Shown in pieces: positions 1-7,519 of a stretch of DNA of 64,000 bases. The notes under the pieces were generated by a model. That model was not told the origin of the DNA. It did not search any database and was given only the letters and a program-made list of their open reading frames with translations. The stretch is from positions 310,001 through 374,000 of the forward strand of contig DHVR01000061.1 of assembly GCA_002412765.1 (NCBI GenBank), given 5' to 3'. The DNA comes from Leptolinea sp. UBA5203 (lineage in GTDB: Bacteria; Chloroflexota; Anaerolineae; Anaerolineales; Anaerolineaceae). Numbering within the stretch: position 1 is the stretch's first letter; every line of letters starts with the position of its first letter. Position numbers and translations under genes: made by a program.

Positions 1-56
1 AAGCCCTTGAGGCATGGCCGAAACCATGGGGCGTGATGAAATATGCCAGTTCAACT

Positions 57-1184
57 TTATTCATTGGCTGGTTGGACCCATTGTTCTGCCATGGCAATTC
101 TCTTTTTCAAAGATGGGTGGGAATGCATGAAGAACTCAATCCAGGGATCTGGATCCAGCTCGGCAAGGTTTTGATCCGTCAATTTTCGCAAAGCGCTGGC
201 AAAGGCCGCCGGTTTTTCCGCAAGCTGAAGCGCGAATGCATCCGCTCTTTTTTCGAGGATACGCGAAAATAAATTTTGTGCCGGAAATACCAATAGGCTG
301 ACCAGACCGAAAATGATTTCAAGCCAGGGTAAATTGGCGATATCCGCAATGGAGGAAAAATGAAAGAGTTCTATACCCCAAACCAGTCCTAAAGAAGCGA
401 GGAAAAAACTGGCAAAGATCAATAAGGAATTCACCAGGATGGAAAGCGGAATATCTTTATGGACATGGTGGGCAAGTTCATGTGCCAGAACTGTTTCGAT
501 TTCCTCGTCGGTAAAATTTGTCAGCATGGTATCACTGAGCACAATTCTTTTCGATTTGGAAAGACCCATCAGGGCGGCGTTGGCAGTTTTTGAACGCCGG
601 CTCTGATCAAATTGGTATACCCCAGAGATGTGGGTTTGCGCCTTTTCTGCCAGCGCAGATAATTTATTCGAGAGGGATTCGTATTCGGTCCCTAATGGAA
701 TGAATTTATTGAATATAGGCGCAATTAAAACCGGATATAGACGGGCAAACAATACACTTAAAAAAACCATAAACGAGGCAGCCCATATCCACCAGGTGCG
801 GGGTTGGGTGGATAAGAACCAATAGATCGCCATCAAGACTGGGATGCCGAGAATCCCTGAAATCAGCGTCCCTTTGACTTGATCCAGGAGCCAACTAGCC
901 AGCGTCTCGTTAGAGACCTCGAATCGTTTGGGGAGGAGGAAGTCACCGTACCAGGTTAAGGGAAACAATATAATAATGCTCGATAATCCATACAGAACGA
1001 TGAAAATGGCATTAATGACCAGAATTGGAAGGCCGAACGTGAAAAGCTGGTCGCGGATGAATATAGAGAACCCAGTGATCACCCAAAGAATAGCCCACAG
1101 GCCATGCAGACTAAAATCATAGAAAAAAACCAAACGTTTCTGTTTGGCAAATATTTTGGCTTGGTTTTGTCGATCCTGCTCCAT
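57..1184 (-). CDS. M48 family (Ste24-like) membrane zinc metallopeptidase
   Basis: Integral-membrane zinc protease of the M48/CAAX-protease-like family. The zinc-binding HExxH is visible as HELAHHVHKD near residue 240, followed by hydrophobic segments and a downstream EKRADAFAL block that supplies the third zinc ligand in this family. Four or more membrane segments precede the catalytic region. At about 375 residues the length is normal for Ste24-like proteins. I chose the second ATG because an AAGGA lies 9 bases upstream of it, whereas the ATG three codons earlier directly abuts that site. The substrate is unknown; family members remove damaged membrane proteins or process lipoproteins or prenylated peptides. 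It stands alone on the minus strand. Confidence 0.88.
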   Translation of the reverse strand: MEQDRQNQAKIFAKQKRLVFFYDFSLHGLWAILWVITGFSIFIRDQLFTFGLPILVINAIFIVLYGLSSIIILFPLTWYGDFLLPKRFEVSNETLASWLLDQVKGTLISGILGIPVLMAIYWFLSTQPRTWWIWAASFMVFLSVLFARLYPVLIAPIFNKFIPLGTEYESLSNKLSALAEKAQTHISGVYQFDQSRRSKTANAALMGLSKSKRIVLSDTMLTNFTDEEIETVLAHELAHHVHKDIPLSILVNSLLIFASFFLASLGLVWGIELFHFSSIADIANLPWLEIIFGLVSLLVFPAQNLFSRILEKRADAFALQLAEKPAAFASALRKLTDQNLAELDPDPWIEFFMHSHPSLKKRIAMAEQWVQPANE

Positions 1185-1240
1185 GACATGCATTCCTTTT
1201 TTATAATGTCATTTTATATTATACAGGGGTTCTGAAAATG

Positions 1241-1270
1241 AAAACAAAACCCGCCTTGGGTAAGGCGGGC
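1241..1270 (-). terminator. Rho-independent terminator of the small membrane protein gene
   Basis: Perfect 8-bp stem CCCGCCTT / AAGGCGGG (1250-1257 with 1262-1269) with a 4-base loop. Read on the minus strand it is followed by TTTTGTTTT. It lies just downstream of the small membrane protein gene and upstream of the M48 gene. Confidence 0.8.
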
Positions 1271-1296
1271 TTGAGGAAAAAGCGATTGTTTGGAGC

Positions 1297-1518
1297 TTAG
1301 AAAATACTGCGAACCATTAACATAAAGCCGAAAAGCATCAGAGGAATACCCACCGGGGCGGCCACCACCAGGATGGTTAGAATCAGGCCAACGATCAAAA
1401 AGACCAGACCAATGATGACACCGACCAAACGTCCGGTCATATTAAGAATAAAGGCCAATAAATCCCAAATCAATTTGAAAGGCCAGAGAAACCAGGGAAC
1501 AGAATTTTTCTTTTCCAT
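1297..1518 (-). CDS. Small two-helix membrane protein, unknown function
   Basis: A 73-residue protein with a basic N-terminus, an amphipathic aromatic stretch (WFLWPFKLIWDLLAF) and a long hydrophobic region that can make two membrane helices separated around APVGIP. I do not recognise the family. The start is the second ATG, which has an AAAGGA 8 bases upstream; an ATG six codons earlier lacks such a site. It has its own terminator, so it is probably a single-gene transcript. Confidence 0.6.
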   Translation of the reverse strand: MEKKNSVPWFLWPFKLIWDLLAFILNMTGRLVGVIIGLVFLIVGLILTILVVAAPVGIPLMLFGFMLMVRSIF

Positions 1519-1660
1519 TTGCAGTATCCTTTCCATTTACGGAATAGAGTTTATTTTTCTTTTACACTATCATATACGAAGATTGCATGATTTGGTTGCG
1601 AAATAGATGTAATAGAATTACAAGTAATTCTCTAATAATTCATAAAGCACCGCTTGTGGA

Positions 1661-1688
1661 ATAAAAAAGCCGGCTACGAATAGCCGGC
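1661..1688 (-). terminator. Rho-independent terminator of the cyclophilin gene
   Basis: 8-bp GC-rich stem GCCGGCTA / TAGCCGGC (1669-1676 with 1681-1688) with a CGAA loop, followed on the minus strand by TTTTTTAT. It sits 20 bases past the cyclophilin stop codon. Confidence 0.85.
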
Positions 1689-1708
1689 GGGTTGGAGCAA
1701 GAGTTAGT

Positions 1709-2191
1709 CTAGCTTTCGATGACGGTGACTTCTTCCATCACGTCCCCGGATTTGATTTGATTTACCACATCCATGCTGGTTGCTTTACCGAAAACGGTAT
1801 GGCGGCCATTCAAATGGGGTTGGGGGGAGTGGGTGATGAAAAATTGGCTGCCGTTGGTATTAGGGCCGGCATTGGCCATGGAGAGCACACCGGTTTCATG
1901 TTTGAGGGGATTGTCATAGACTTCATCCTCAAATTTGTATCCAGGGCCACCCATTCCTGTACCGGTAGGATCACCACCCTGAATCATGAAATCAGCAATG
2001 ACGCGATGAAATGTGACGCCGTTATAAAAACCTTCCCGAATCAGGAAAACAAAGTTGTTTACCGTTTTTGGGGCATGCTGCGGAGCTAATTCAATGACAA
2101 TTTCGCCGCGATTGGTTTTCATGTGAACTTCATATTTCTTCTTGACATCAATAACCATTTTAGGAGCTGTGCTCCATTGTTTCTTATCCAT
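1709..2191 (-). CDS. Peptidyl-prolyl cis-trans isomerase, cyclophilin type
   Basis: Catalyses cis-trans isomerisation of Xaa-Pro bonds during protein folding. The 160 residues cover a single cyclophilin domain: [19 protein letters not shown] (active-site Arg in FHRV), then [11 protein letters not shown] and [10 protein letters not shown], all diagnostic of the family. No signal peptide, so a cytoplasmic enzyme. The start ATG has AAAGGA 8 bases upstream. Both ends are isolated from neighbours and a terminator follows, so it is monocistronic. Confidence 0.95.
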   Translation of the reverse strand: MDKKQWSTAPKMVIDVKKKYEVHMKTNRGEIVIELAPQHAPKTVNNFVFLIREGFYNGVTFHRVIADFMIQGGDPTGTGMGGPGYKFEDEVYDNPLKHETGVLSMANAGPNTNGSQFFITHSPQPHLNGRHTVFGKATSMDVVNQIKSGDVMEEVTVIES

Positions 2192-2272
2192 CGTTTTTCC
2201 TTTCGCTGTTCAGTATAAACTTCATTATAGCATTTGCACTTCCTCCTGGGTAGAAGATATGCTATAAATATT

Positions 2273-2285
2273 ATTGTCAGACAAT
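2273..2285. promoter_or_regulatory. Possible operator upstream of the molybdenum hydroxylase operon
   Basis: ATTGTCAGACAAT is a perfect inverted repeat (6-bp arms around one base) ten bases before the -35 element of the promoter at 2295. The location suits an activator or repressor site. It is short and could arise by chance in AT-rich intergenic DNA. Confidence 0.3.
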
Positions 2286-2294
2286 GTCATTGGC

Positions 2295-2323
2295 TTGAGT
2301 TATGGTATCTGTCTCAGTACAAT
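2295..2323 (+). promoter_or_regulatory. Sigma70-type promoter for the molybdenum hydroxylase operon
   Basis: -35 TTGAGT and -10 TACAAT with 17-base spacing, about 75 bases before the first start codon, in a 208-base intergenic region that otherwise holds no gene. A GAGGA ribosome binding site (2389-2393) precedes the ATG at 2400. Confidence 0.5.
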
Positions 2324-2399
2324 TAAGTATAAATATCAAGCATCACAAATTTATTTCAACTTAACAACCAATCAATCGGAAGAATTGTGAGGATAAAAA

Positions 2400-3092
2400 A
2401 TGGAATTGATTATGACGCGTGATTCCCTAAAAAAGATTACTAAAGATGGGAAGCAGTATTTATTGACCGGCCTGGACGTAAATCTGGAAAAAGTCTATCG
2501 TTGTTTGGATTTACCCCTGGTTTTAAGACAGTCATTACAGGATGGCATTCCCTGGCAGGTTCGTGCAGAAATGACCATAGAGCGTTCCATCCTGTCCCCT
2601 GGGAGTACCTATCCTTGGGTAGCCATGTTAATGGCGCTGAGTGCTGTAATTGTCTACCCTGATGACATGAAAAAAAGTCTTGTTGAATATATGAAACAGC
2701 GCACCAGCGCTGCAGGTACACCCAGCAGCTTGTTAATTCCATTGAATCTTGAAAATTATCGCATCTGCTATCAAGCTGTGCGTCCAACTCCGGCAGCCTT
2801 GCCGACTGTTTCGGTTTGTACCGTTTTGGAGATGGACAAGAATAAAATCCTGAGTGCTCAGATTGCCACTACCGGTACCTGGCGCAACAAACTAGGATTA
2901 ATCCAAACTGCCGAACAATTGGCCGGTAAAACCCTGGACGGTAAACTAGTCAGTGAGACCGTAGAGCTAGTGTTGAAGGAAATCAAGCCTGTTTCCAATT
3001 TTCAAGCCAGTGCGGAATATCGCACAGAGATGGCAAAAGTCTTAACTGAAAGAGCCATGCATGAATGTATGCATCAAGGAGAGGTGGCCTGA
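2400..3092 (+). CDS. Degenerate FAD-binding-type subunit of a molybdenum hydroxylase (YgfM-like)
   Basis: Resembles the flavin subunit of xanthine dehydrogenase/CO dehydrogenase enzymes (CoxM, YgfM), which passes electrons from the iron-sulfur subunit to NAD or a quinone. The C-terminal half matches the CO-dehydrogenase flavoprotein C-terminal domain, with SAQIATTGTW and the ending AEYRTEMAKVLTERAM. The N-terminal flavin half is strongly shortened: only about 45 residues precede the segment where TIGG should stand, which here reads TIERSIL, and no AGG(Q/S) loop is present. Total length is 230 residues against roughly 260-290 in the family. I infer that FAD binding is lost or altered. Its stop codon overlaps the ATG of the catalytic subunit (TGATG), so the two are translationally coupled. 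Confidence 0.65.
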   Translation: MELIMTRDSLKKITKDGKQYLLTGLDVNLEKVYRCLDLPLVLRQSLQDGIPWQVRAEMTIERSILSPGSTYPWVAMLMALSAVIVYPDDMKKSLVEYMKQRTSAAGTPSSLLIPLNLENYRICYQAVRPTPAALPTVSVCTVLEMDKNKILSAQIATTGTWRNKLGLIQTAEQLAGKTLDGKLVSETVELVLKEIKPVSNFQASAEYRTEMAKVLTERAMHECMHQGEVA

Positions 3093-6001
3093 TGAAAACC
3101 GAAACTTCTGAGATTCGTTTTGTATTAAATGGGGTGCCTGTCGTTGAAGCTTTAAATCCAAAACAAACTTTGCTGGATTATCTGCGCTCCATCAACCTGT
3201 ATAGTGTAAAAAACGGCTGCCGGGAAGGCGATTGCGGGATGTGTACCGTGTTGATGGACGGCGATCCGATTCGTTCCTGCATGCTCAAACTTTCGGAAAT
3301 TGTTGGCAAAAATATCACCACACTTGAGGGATTATCTGACGGCATGGATCCTCACCCCATTCAGAAGGCCTTCATGGAATCCGGGGCAATTCAATGCGGT
3401 TTTTGTACACCCGCTCAAATCCTGACCGTAAAAGCCCTTTTGGACCATAATATGAATCCTTCGGATGAAGAAATTCGCACTTCCCTCAATGGGGTACAGT
3501 GTCGTTGTACAGGTTATGTCCGTATTGTGGATGCCGTTCATCTGGCATCGGCATATATGCAGGCGAAACCTGGTGCGGCTCCGGTGATTGAACATTTCAC
3601 TCTGGATGAAACCTACAAAAATATCGAAATCCCCGAAGCCTATTATCGCAAAAATAATTCGCAAGAAACCTTGCTGCCCATTGTCTTTACTCCTGCCGCC
3701 ATGAAGGAAACAGATTTCGTCGGTCAGCCGGAAATCAAAGTGGATGCCAAGAAATTAGCTCTGGGCAAAGCGGTCTTCACGGATGATTTTAAGATGGAAG
3801 GCATGCTGTACGGCGCTTTATTAACCAGTCCGCATGCCCATGCGATCATCAAGGATATTGACACCAGCAAAGCTATGGCGTTGCCGGGAGTGCATGCCGT
3901 CCTGACTTACAAAGATCTACCGAGGGTAAAATACGCCTCCGGCGGTCAGAGTTATCCGCAGCCGCTGCCGCATGATCAAACTTCCCTGGATAACAAAGTA
4001 CGTCACGTCGGTGACCGGGTAGCCCTGGTGGCCGCAGAAACGCCTGAATTGGCTGAAGATGCGCTGCGTTTGATCAAAGTAATGTATGAGGTTTTGCCTG
4101 CGGCGATTACCGCTGAAGAAGCCATGAAGGTCGGCGCGCCTGTCATCCATGATGAAAAAGACACGGAAGGCATTTTCGACTCGAAGCGCAACCTGGTTTA
4201 CCACATTGAAGCGCAGCATGGGGATGTGGATGCAGCCATTAAGGATGCGGACCATGTCTTTGAAGGCACCTACCGCACACCCAAGCAGCATCACGCCCAA
4301 ATGGAACCGCATGTGTGTATTTCCTACTGGGATGAAGACGAACGCCTGGTAGTTCGCAGCAGTACGCAGGTGCCGTATCATGCCCGCCGCATTATTGCTC
4401 CCTTACTGGGATTACCCGTCAAAAAAATCCGTGTTTACAAACCCCGCTTAGGCGGTGGTTTTGGTGGAAAACAAGAGATCATCCTGGAAGATATGTGCGG
4501 TCATTTGACCATGGCCACTGGTCGACCGGTGCGCATGGAATTTTCCCGCAAACAGGAATTTATCAGCACTCGCAGTAGGCATCCGCAGATTATTAATTAC
4601 AAGGTTGCCATCAAGGATGAAATCGTCACCGGTATTGACATGTATCTGATCGGGGACACCGGTGCGTACGGTTCTCATGGCCTGACCGTTCAGATGGTAG
4701 GCGGATTCAAGGGCCTGACTTTGTACAATCCCTATAATGCCCGCTTTACCTGCGATGTAGTCTACACCAATACGCCACCCGCCGGCGCTTTCCGCGGATA
4801 TGGCAGTATGCAGTGTGAATTCGCCATTGAAGCCTTGATGGAAGAAATCGCCGATAAGATGAATATCGATGTGGTTGAGTTTAAGAAGAAAAATTGGATC
4901 AAGGTCAATGAGCCCATGTATATGGCCAAGCAATTAGGCGAAGGGCGCGAAGGCATTGACCAGATGATGGAAACCAGCGGCATGGAAGCTTGCGTGGCGA
5001 TTGGGCTGAAGGCCACGGATTATTACAATAAACGAAAATTATACGCCAATCAAACCGGTAATATCCGCAAAGGTATCGGCATGGCGGTGGTTTTCCACGG
5101 CAGTGGTATCGCTGGTCTGGACATGGCTGCTGCCACGATCAAGATGAATGATGACGGTTCCTTCAATTTGCAGATGGGCGCTACGGACTTGGGCACCGGA
5201 TCCGACACGATCCTCGCTCAAATTGCTGCCGAAGTGCTGCAGGTACCGGTGGAAGATTTCATCGTATATGCATCCGATACGGATTTCACCCCCTTTGACA
5301 CTGGGGCATATGCAAGTTGTACAACGTATGTTGCCGGCGGCGCGGTAAAGAAGGCAGCCGAACAAATCAAGCTGCAAATTATGGAACAAGCTGCATCCAT
5401 GTTGAATTTGAAAGATGGAAGCGGGCTGGTTCTTCAAAACCGAAAAGTGCTTGCGCCGGATGGACGATCGGTCACATTTGAAGAGGTTGGGTTGAGCAGT
5501 TTGCATCAATTAAATCAGCATCAGATCATGACTACTGCTTCCCATATCAGTTTGAATAGTCCTCCACCAACAGCCGCCCAATTTGCCGAAGTAACCGTGG
5601 ATACCGAGACCGGCGAAATTAAAACCGACCGGCTGTTGATGATTGTAGATTGTGGTAGGGTTATTAATCCGATCACGGCTGTTGGACAGGTGGAAGGCGG
5701 GCTGCAGCAGGGCCTAGGCTTCACGTTGAGTGAAGACACCCTCTTCGATGCAGAAGGGAAAATGGAGAATGCCCGTTTGAAGGATTATCATACCTATCGC
5801 TCTGATGATATGCCGCCGATGGACGTCATCTTTGTGCAGACGGATGAGAGTACTGGTCCTTTTGGAGCCAAATCCATTTCGGAAATCTCCATTGATGGCG
5901 TTGCTCCGTCCATTGTCAATGCGGTGCATCAGGCCACTGGGGTATGGATGCGTGAACTCCCGCTGACCCCTGAAAGGGTCTGGAAAAATCTTCACAAGTA
6001 A
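3092..6001 (+). CDS. Molybdenum hydroxylase, 2Fe-2S domain fused to the Mo-binding catalytic domain (XdhD-like)
   Basis: Xanthine dehydrogenase/aldehyde oxidase family enzyme with the small iron-sulfur subunit fused in front of the large molybdopterin subunit, as in E. coli XdhD. Residues 1-80 are a plant-type ferredoxin domain (C43, C48, C51, C63); residues 85-160 carry the second cluster (C102, C105, C137, C139). All eight cluster cysteines are present. The Mo domain follows from about residue 200, with GGGFGGKQE, AFRGYGSMQCE and PFGAKSISEIS, where the last Glu matches the catalytic base position. The start was taken at the ATG overlapping the upstream stop with GGAGAGG before it; a further ATG nine codons upstream lies inside the previous gene. 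The substrate cannot be read from sequence: purine or another N-heterocycle is likely by family. Confidence 0.9.
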   Translation: MKTETSEIRFVLNGVPVVEALNPKQTLLDYLRSINLYSVKNGCREGDCGMCTVLMDGDPIRSCMLKLSEIVGKNITTLEGLSDGMDPHPIQKAFMESGAIQCGFCTPAQILTVKALLDHNMNPSDEEIRTSLNGVQCRCTGYVRIVDAVHLASAYMQAKPGAAPVIEHFTLDETYKNIEIPEAYYRKNNSQETLLPIVFTPAAMKETDFVGQPEIKVDAKKLALGKAVFTDDFKMEGMLYGALLTSPHAHAIIKDIDTSKAMALPGVHAVLTYKDLPRVKYASGGQSYPQPLPHDQTSLDNKVRHVGDRVALVAAETPELAEDALRLIKVMYEVLPAAITAEEAMKVGAPVIHDEKDTEGIFDSKRNLVYHIEAQHGDVDAAIKDADHVFEGTYRTPKQHHAQMEPHVCISYWDEDERLVVRSSTQVPYHARRIIAPLLGLPVKKIRVYKPRLGGGFGGKQEIILEDMCGHLTMATGRPVRMEFSRKQEFISTRSRHPQIINYKVAIKDEIVTGIDMYLIGDTGAYGSHGLTVQMVGGFKGLTLYNPYNARFTCDVVYTNTPPAGAFRGYGSMQCEFAIEALMEEIADKMNIDVVEFKKKNWIKVNEPMYMAKQLGEGREGIDQMMETSGMEACVAIGLKATDYYNKRKLYANQTGNIRKGIGMAVVFHGSGIAGLDMAAATIKMNDDGSFNLQMGATDLGTGSDTILAQIAAEVLQVPVEDFIVYASDTDFTPFDTGAYASCTTYVAGGAVKKAAEQIKLQIMEQAASMLNLKDGSGLVLQNRKVLAPDGRSVTFEEVGLSSLHQLNQHQIMTTASHISLNSPPPTAAQFAEVTVDTETGEIKTDRLLMIVDCGRVINPITAVGQVEGGLQQGLGFTLSEDTLFDAEGKMENARLKDYHTYRSDDMPPMDVIFVQTDESTGPFGAKSISEISIDGVAPSIVNAVHQATGVWMRELPLTPERVWKNLHK

Positions 6002-6006
6002 ACGAA

Positions 6007-6045
6007 AACGAGGCTGGTCTGAAAAAGACCAGCCTCGTTATTTTT
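6007..6045 (+). terminator. Strong rho-independent terminator after the molybdenum hydroxylase operon
   Basis: 14-bp perfect stem (6007-6020 with 6026-6039), loop GAAAA, then ATTTTT. It ends the plus-strand operon; the AT-rich left flank may also let it serve the AIM24 gene transcribed towards it. Confidence 0.9.
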
Positions 6046-6062
6046 GATATTGAAATGAAAAA

Positions 6063-6746
6063 TTAACTGCTTTTGGTGGGGATATATTGAGAGATTTTTT
6101 TAGCCAGATTGATAATCGGCATGGTTTGCAGCCAAACTTTCCCGGGGCCGGTTAAGGTTGCCAAGAACAAACCCTCACCGGAGAAGAGTACATTTTTTAA
6201 ACCTTTGACCATAGTGATGTCATAATTAACGGTGGGTTCAAACATGGCAATGTGACCCGGATCGACCTTGAGTACTTGATTCGGTTTTAAGTCGTACTCC
6301 ACAACTTCACCAGGGATTTCCATGTAAGCCATACCGGGGCCGGTTACTTTCTGCAGAATAAAACCTTCTCCGCCGAAAAGCCCAGCGCCTAATTTCTTAC
6401 GGAAGTGCATTTCCAATTTTACGGAATTTTCGGCGCACATAAAGGCGTCTTTCTGGCAGATTACGGTTTGATTGGGGGCCAGGTTCATGTCGAGAATTTT
6501 ACCAGGTGCTTCAGCGGTGAAAACAATTAAGGCTTTGGGGGCGGCGCAGGTGTAAGTCGTCATAAAGAGGGACTCACCGGCTAGAGATCTGCCCAAGCCT
6601 GCCATCAGGCCACCCTTGGTGTTGGTTTCCATATTGATCCCTTCACTCATCCAGGCCATGCCGCCGGATTCGGTGTACATGGCATCACCCTGATCCATGG
6701 AAATTGTTAAATACTGTAATAATGAACCTTCTATTTTATATTGCAT
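6063..6746 (-). CDS. AIM24 family protein (TIGR00266 type)
   Basis: A 227-residue beta-rich protein of the AIM24/TIGR00266 family, whose members form a single-domain beta-sandwich and have no firmly assigned bacterial function. Recognisable segments include YTESGGMAWMSEGI near residue 25, GGLMAGLGRSLAGES, the FGGEGFILQKVTGPG repeat and its echo FSGEGLFLATLTGPG near the C-terminus. No signal peptide or membrane segment. The ATG has a strong AGGAGGA 6 bases upstream. It is monocistronic and divergent from the aro operon. Confidence 0.85.
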   Translation of the reverse strand: MQYKIEGSLLQYLTISMDQGDAMYTESGGMAWMSEGINMETNTKGGLMAGLGRSLAGESLFMTTYTCAAPKALIVFTAEAPGKILDMNLAPNQTVICQKDAFMCAENSVKLEMHFRKKLGAGLFGGEGFILQKVTGPGMAYMEIPGEVVEYDLKPNQVLKVDPGHIAMFEPTVNYDITMVKGLKNVLFSGEGLFLATLTGPGKVWLQTMPIINLAKKISQYIPTKSS

Positions 6747-6783
6747 AATTTCCTCCTATAAATTTCATATCGTGATTGTCAAT

Positions 6784-6811
6784 ATCATAGTGGTAGTATA
6801 TCAAGTTTCAA
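6784..6811 (-). promoter_or_regulatory. Sigma70-type promoter for the AIM24 gene
   Basis: On the minus strand, -35 TTGAAA (6806-6811) and -10 TATGAT (6784-6789) with 16-base spacing, 38 bases before the start codon. Confidence 0.55.
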
Positions 6812-6908
6812 TAGAAATGAATAATTATCTATTAAGATGATTGTTTTCTTCATCAAAACTTGGAATTATGACGCCAACATAATTATTGGAAATCAACAAG
6901 CTGAGAGG

Positions 6909-6936
6909 TTGACACGAACATATTTAATGGTAAGAT
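6909..6936 (+). promoter_or_regulatory. Promoter of the aro operon
   Basis: Consensus -35 TTGACA (6909-6914) and -10 TAAGAT (6931-6936), 16-base spacer. The predicted start of transcription near 6943 gives a short lead into the leader-peptide start codon at 6968, the spacing usual for amino-acid attenuators. Confidence 0.7.
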
Positions 6937-6967
6937 GATATTGTTTATACAACATAAAAGGAATATC

Positions 6968-7054
6968 ATGAATCAGAAGTTCGTCCTCTATTATTTTAGT
7001 TTTTATTTTTATTTCTACACAAATTCTGTGCAGAGGATGCTTCAAATTTCCTGA
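6968..7054 (+). CDS. Phe/Tyr-rich leader peptide of the aro operon attenuator
   Basis: A 28-codon reading frame starting at ATG with AAAAGGA 6 bases upstream and ending at TGA. Codons 5-17 contain five Phe and five Tyr among 13 residues; the core reads YYFSFYFYFY. No such bias is expected by chance in a frame with its own ribosome binding site placed between a promoter and a terminator. It is the analogue of PheL/PheM-type leader peptides: scarcity of charged tRNA-Phe or tRNA-Tyr would stall the ribosome on these codons. The last codons (AGG ATG CTT C) form segment 2 of the RNA switch described separately. Confidence 0.85.
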   Translation: MNQKFVLYYFSFYFYFYTNSVQRMLQIS

Positions 7055-7116
7055 GTAACAAAGGTAGAGAAAAAAAGGAAATCGAAACCGTGGAGCAACC
7101 TCTCCACGGTTTTTTT
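6976..7116 (+). promoter_or_regulatory. Transcription attenuator (segments 1:2, 2:3 and 3:4) controlling the aro operon
   Basis: Three mutually exclusive pairings can be drawn. Segment 1 (GAAG 6976-6979 and TCCTCT 6984-6989) pairs with segment 2 (AGAGGATGCTTC, 7032-7043), 10 bp with a small internal loop. Segment 2 pairs with segment 3 (GGAGCAACCTCT, 7092-7103) with one A-A mismatch and one G-U; extending by one pair at 7044/7091 gives 12 pairs. Segments 3:4 form the terminator stem ACCGTGGAG / CTCCACGGT (7087-7095 with 7102-7110) followed by seven T. A ribosome stalled on Phe/Tyr codons covers segment 1 and leaves 2 free to form the antiterminator; a ribosome reaching the stop at 7052 covers segment 2 and the terminator forms. 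Pairings were worked out by hand, without energy calculation. Confidence 0.8.
7086..7116 (+). terminator. Attenuator terminator hairpin
   Basis: Stem AACCGTGGAG / CTCCACGGTT with a 6-base loop CAACCT and a run of seven T (7110-7116), ending 22 bases before the aroH start codon. It is the conditional terminator of the attenuator. Confidence 0.9.
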
Positions 7117-7138
7117 GTTATATAAATCGGAGGTTTGG

Positions 7139-7519
7139 ATGAATCAACGCAATGTAATCCGGGGAGCCATCTCAGTTGTAGAAGATAGCCGCGAGGCAAT
7201 TCTTTCTGCGACTAAAGAATTGTTTATGAGGATCATCGATCTAAATCAATTATCGCAGCCTGATGTTGACGCCATCTTCTTTTCTGCCACAGCTGATCTT
7301 ACAGCCGTTTATCCGGCAGTAGCGATACGAGAGTATGGTTGGACTGAAATCCCCATGATGTGTTTTCAAGAGATGGAAGTAAAAAACTCCATGCCGCTAG
7401 TCATCCGAATGATGGTATTCAGCAATCAACAGAACCATAACCCGATCCATGTGTACTTACATGAAGCGGAAAAACTCAGACCCGATTTAATAAATGAGGC
7501 AATAAATGCAAGCCACTGA
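7139..7519 (+). CDS. aroH: Chorismate mutase, AroH type (monofunctional)
   Basis: Converts chorismate to prephenate, the branch point to Phe and Tyr. The 126-residue length and the sequence match the Bacillus-type trimeric AroH fold: [21 protein letters not shown] at the N-terminus (the Arg of RGA is an active-site residue in the family), [12 protein letters not shown] and PLVIRMM, again with a catalytic-site Arg. CGGAGG stands 6 bases before the chosen ATG. First gene of the operon, directly behind the attenuator; its end overlaps aroF by 14 bases. Confidence 0.92.
   Translation: MNQRNVIRGAISVVEDSREAILSATKELFMRIIDLNQLSQPDVDAIFFSATADLTAVYPAVAIREYGWTEIPMMCFQEMEVKNSMPLVIRMMVFSNQQNHNPIHVYLHEAEKLRPDLINEAINASH

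Noticed and set aside
33..272. 79-residue plus-strand frame at the left edge
   Set aside because: Antisense to the C-terminus of the M48 protease; no ribosome site or homology. Bases 1-56 hold nothing I can support.
4448..4933. 161-residue minus-strand frame inside the molybdenum hydroxylase
   Set aside because: Runs opposite a clearly conserved catalytic domain and has no homology-like features.
3092..6001. Selenocysteine codon in the XdhD-like gene
   Set aside because: No in-frame TGA is present and the frame is complete; the Mo-domain is an ordinary one as far as can be seen.
6909..7116. T-box riboswitch in the aro leader
   Set aside because: No T-box sequence (AGGGTGGNACC-like) or specifier stem; the leader peptide and pairings fit ribosome-mediated attenuation instead.
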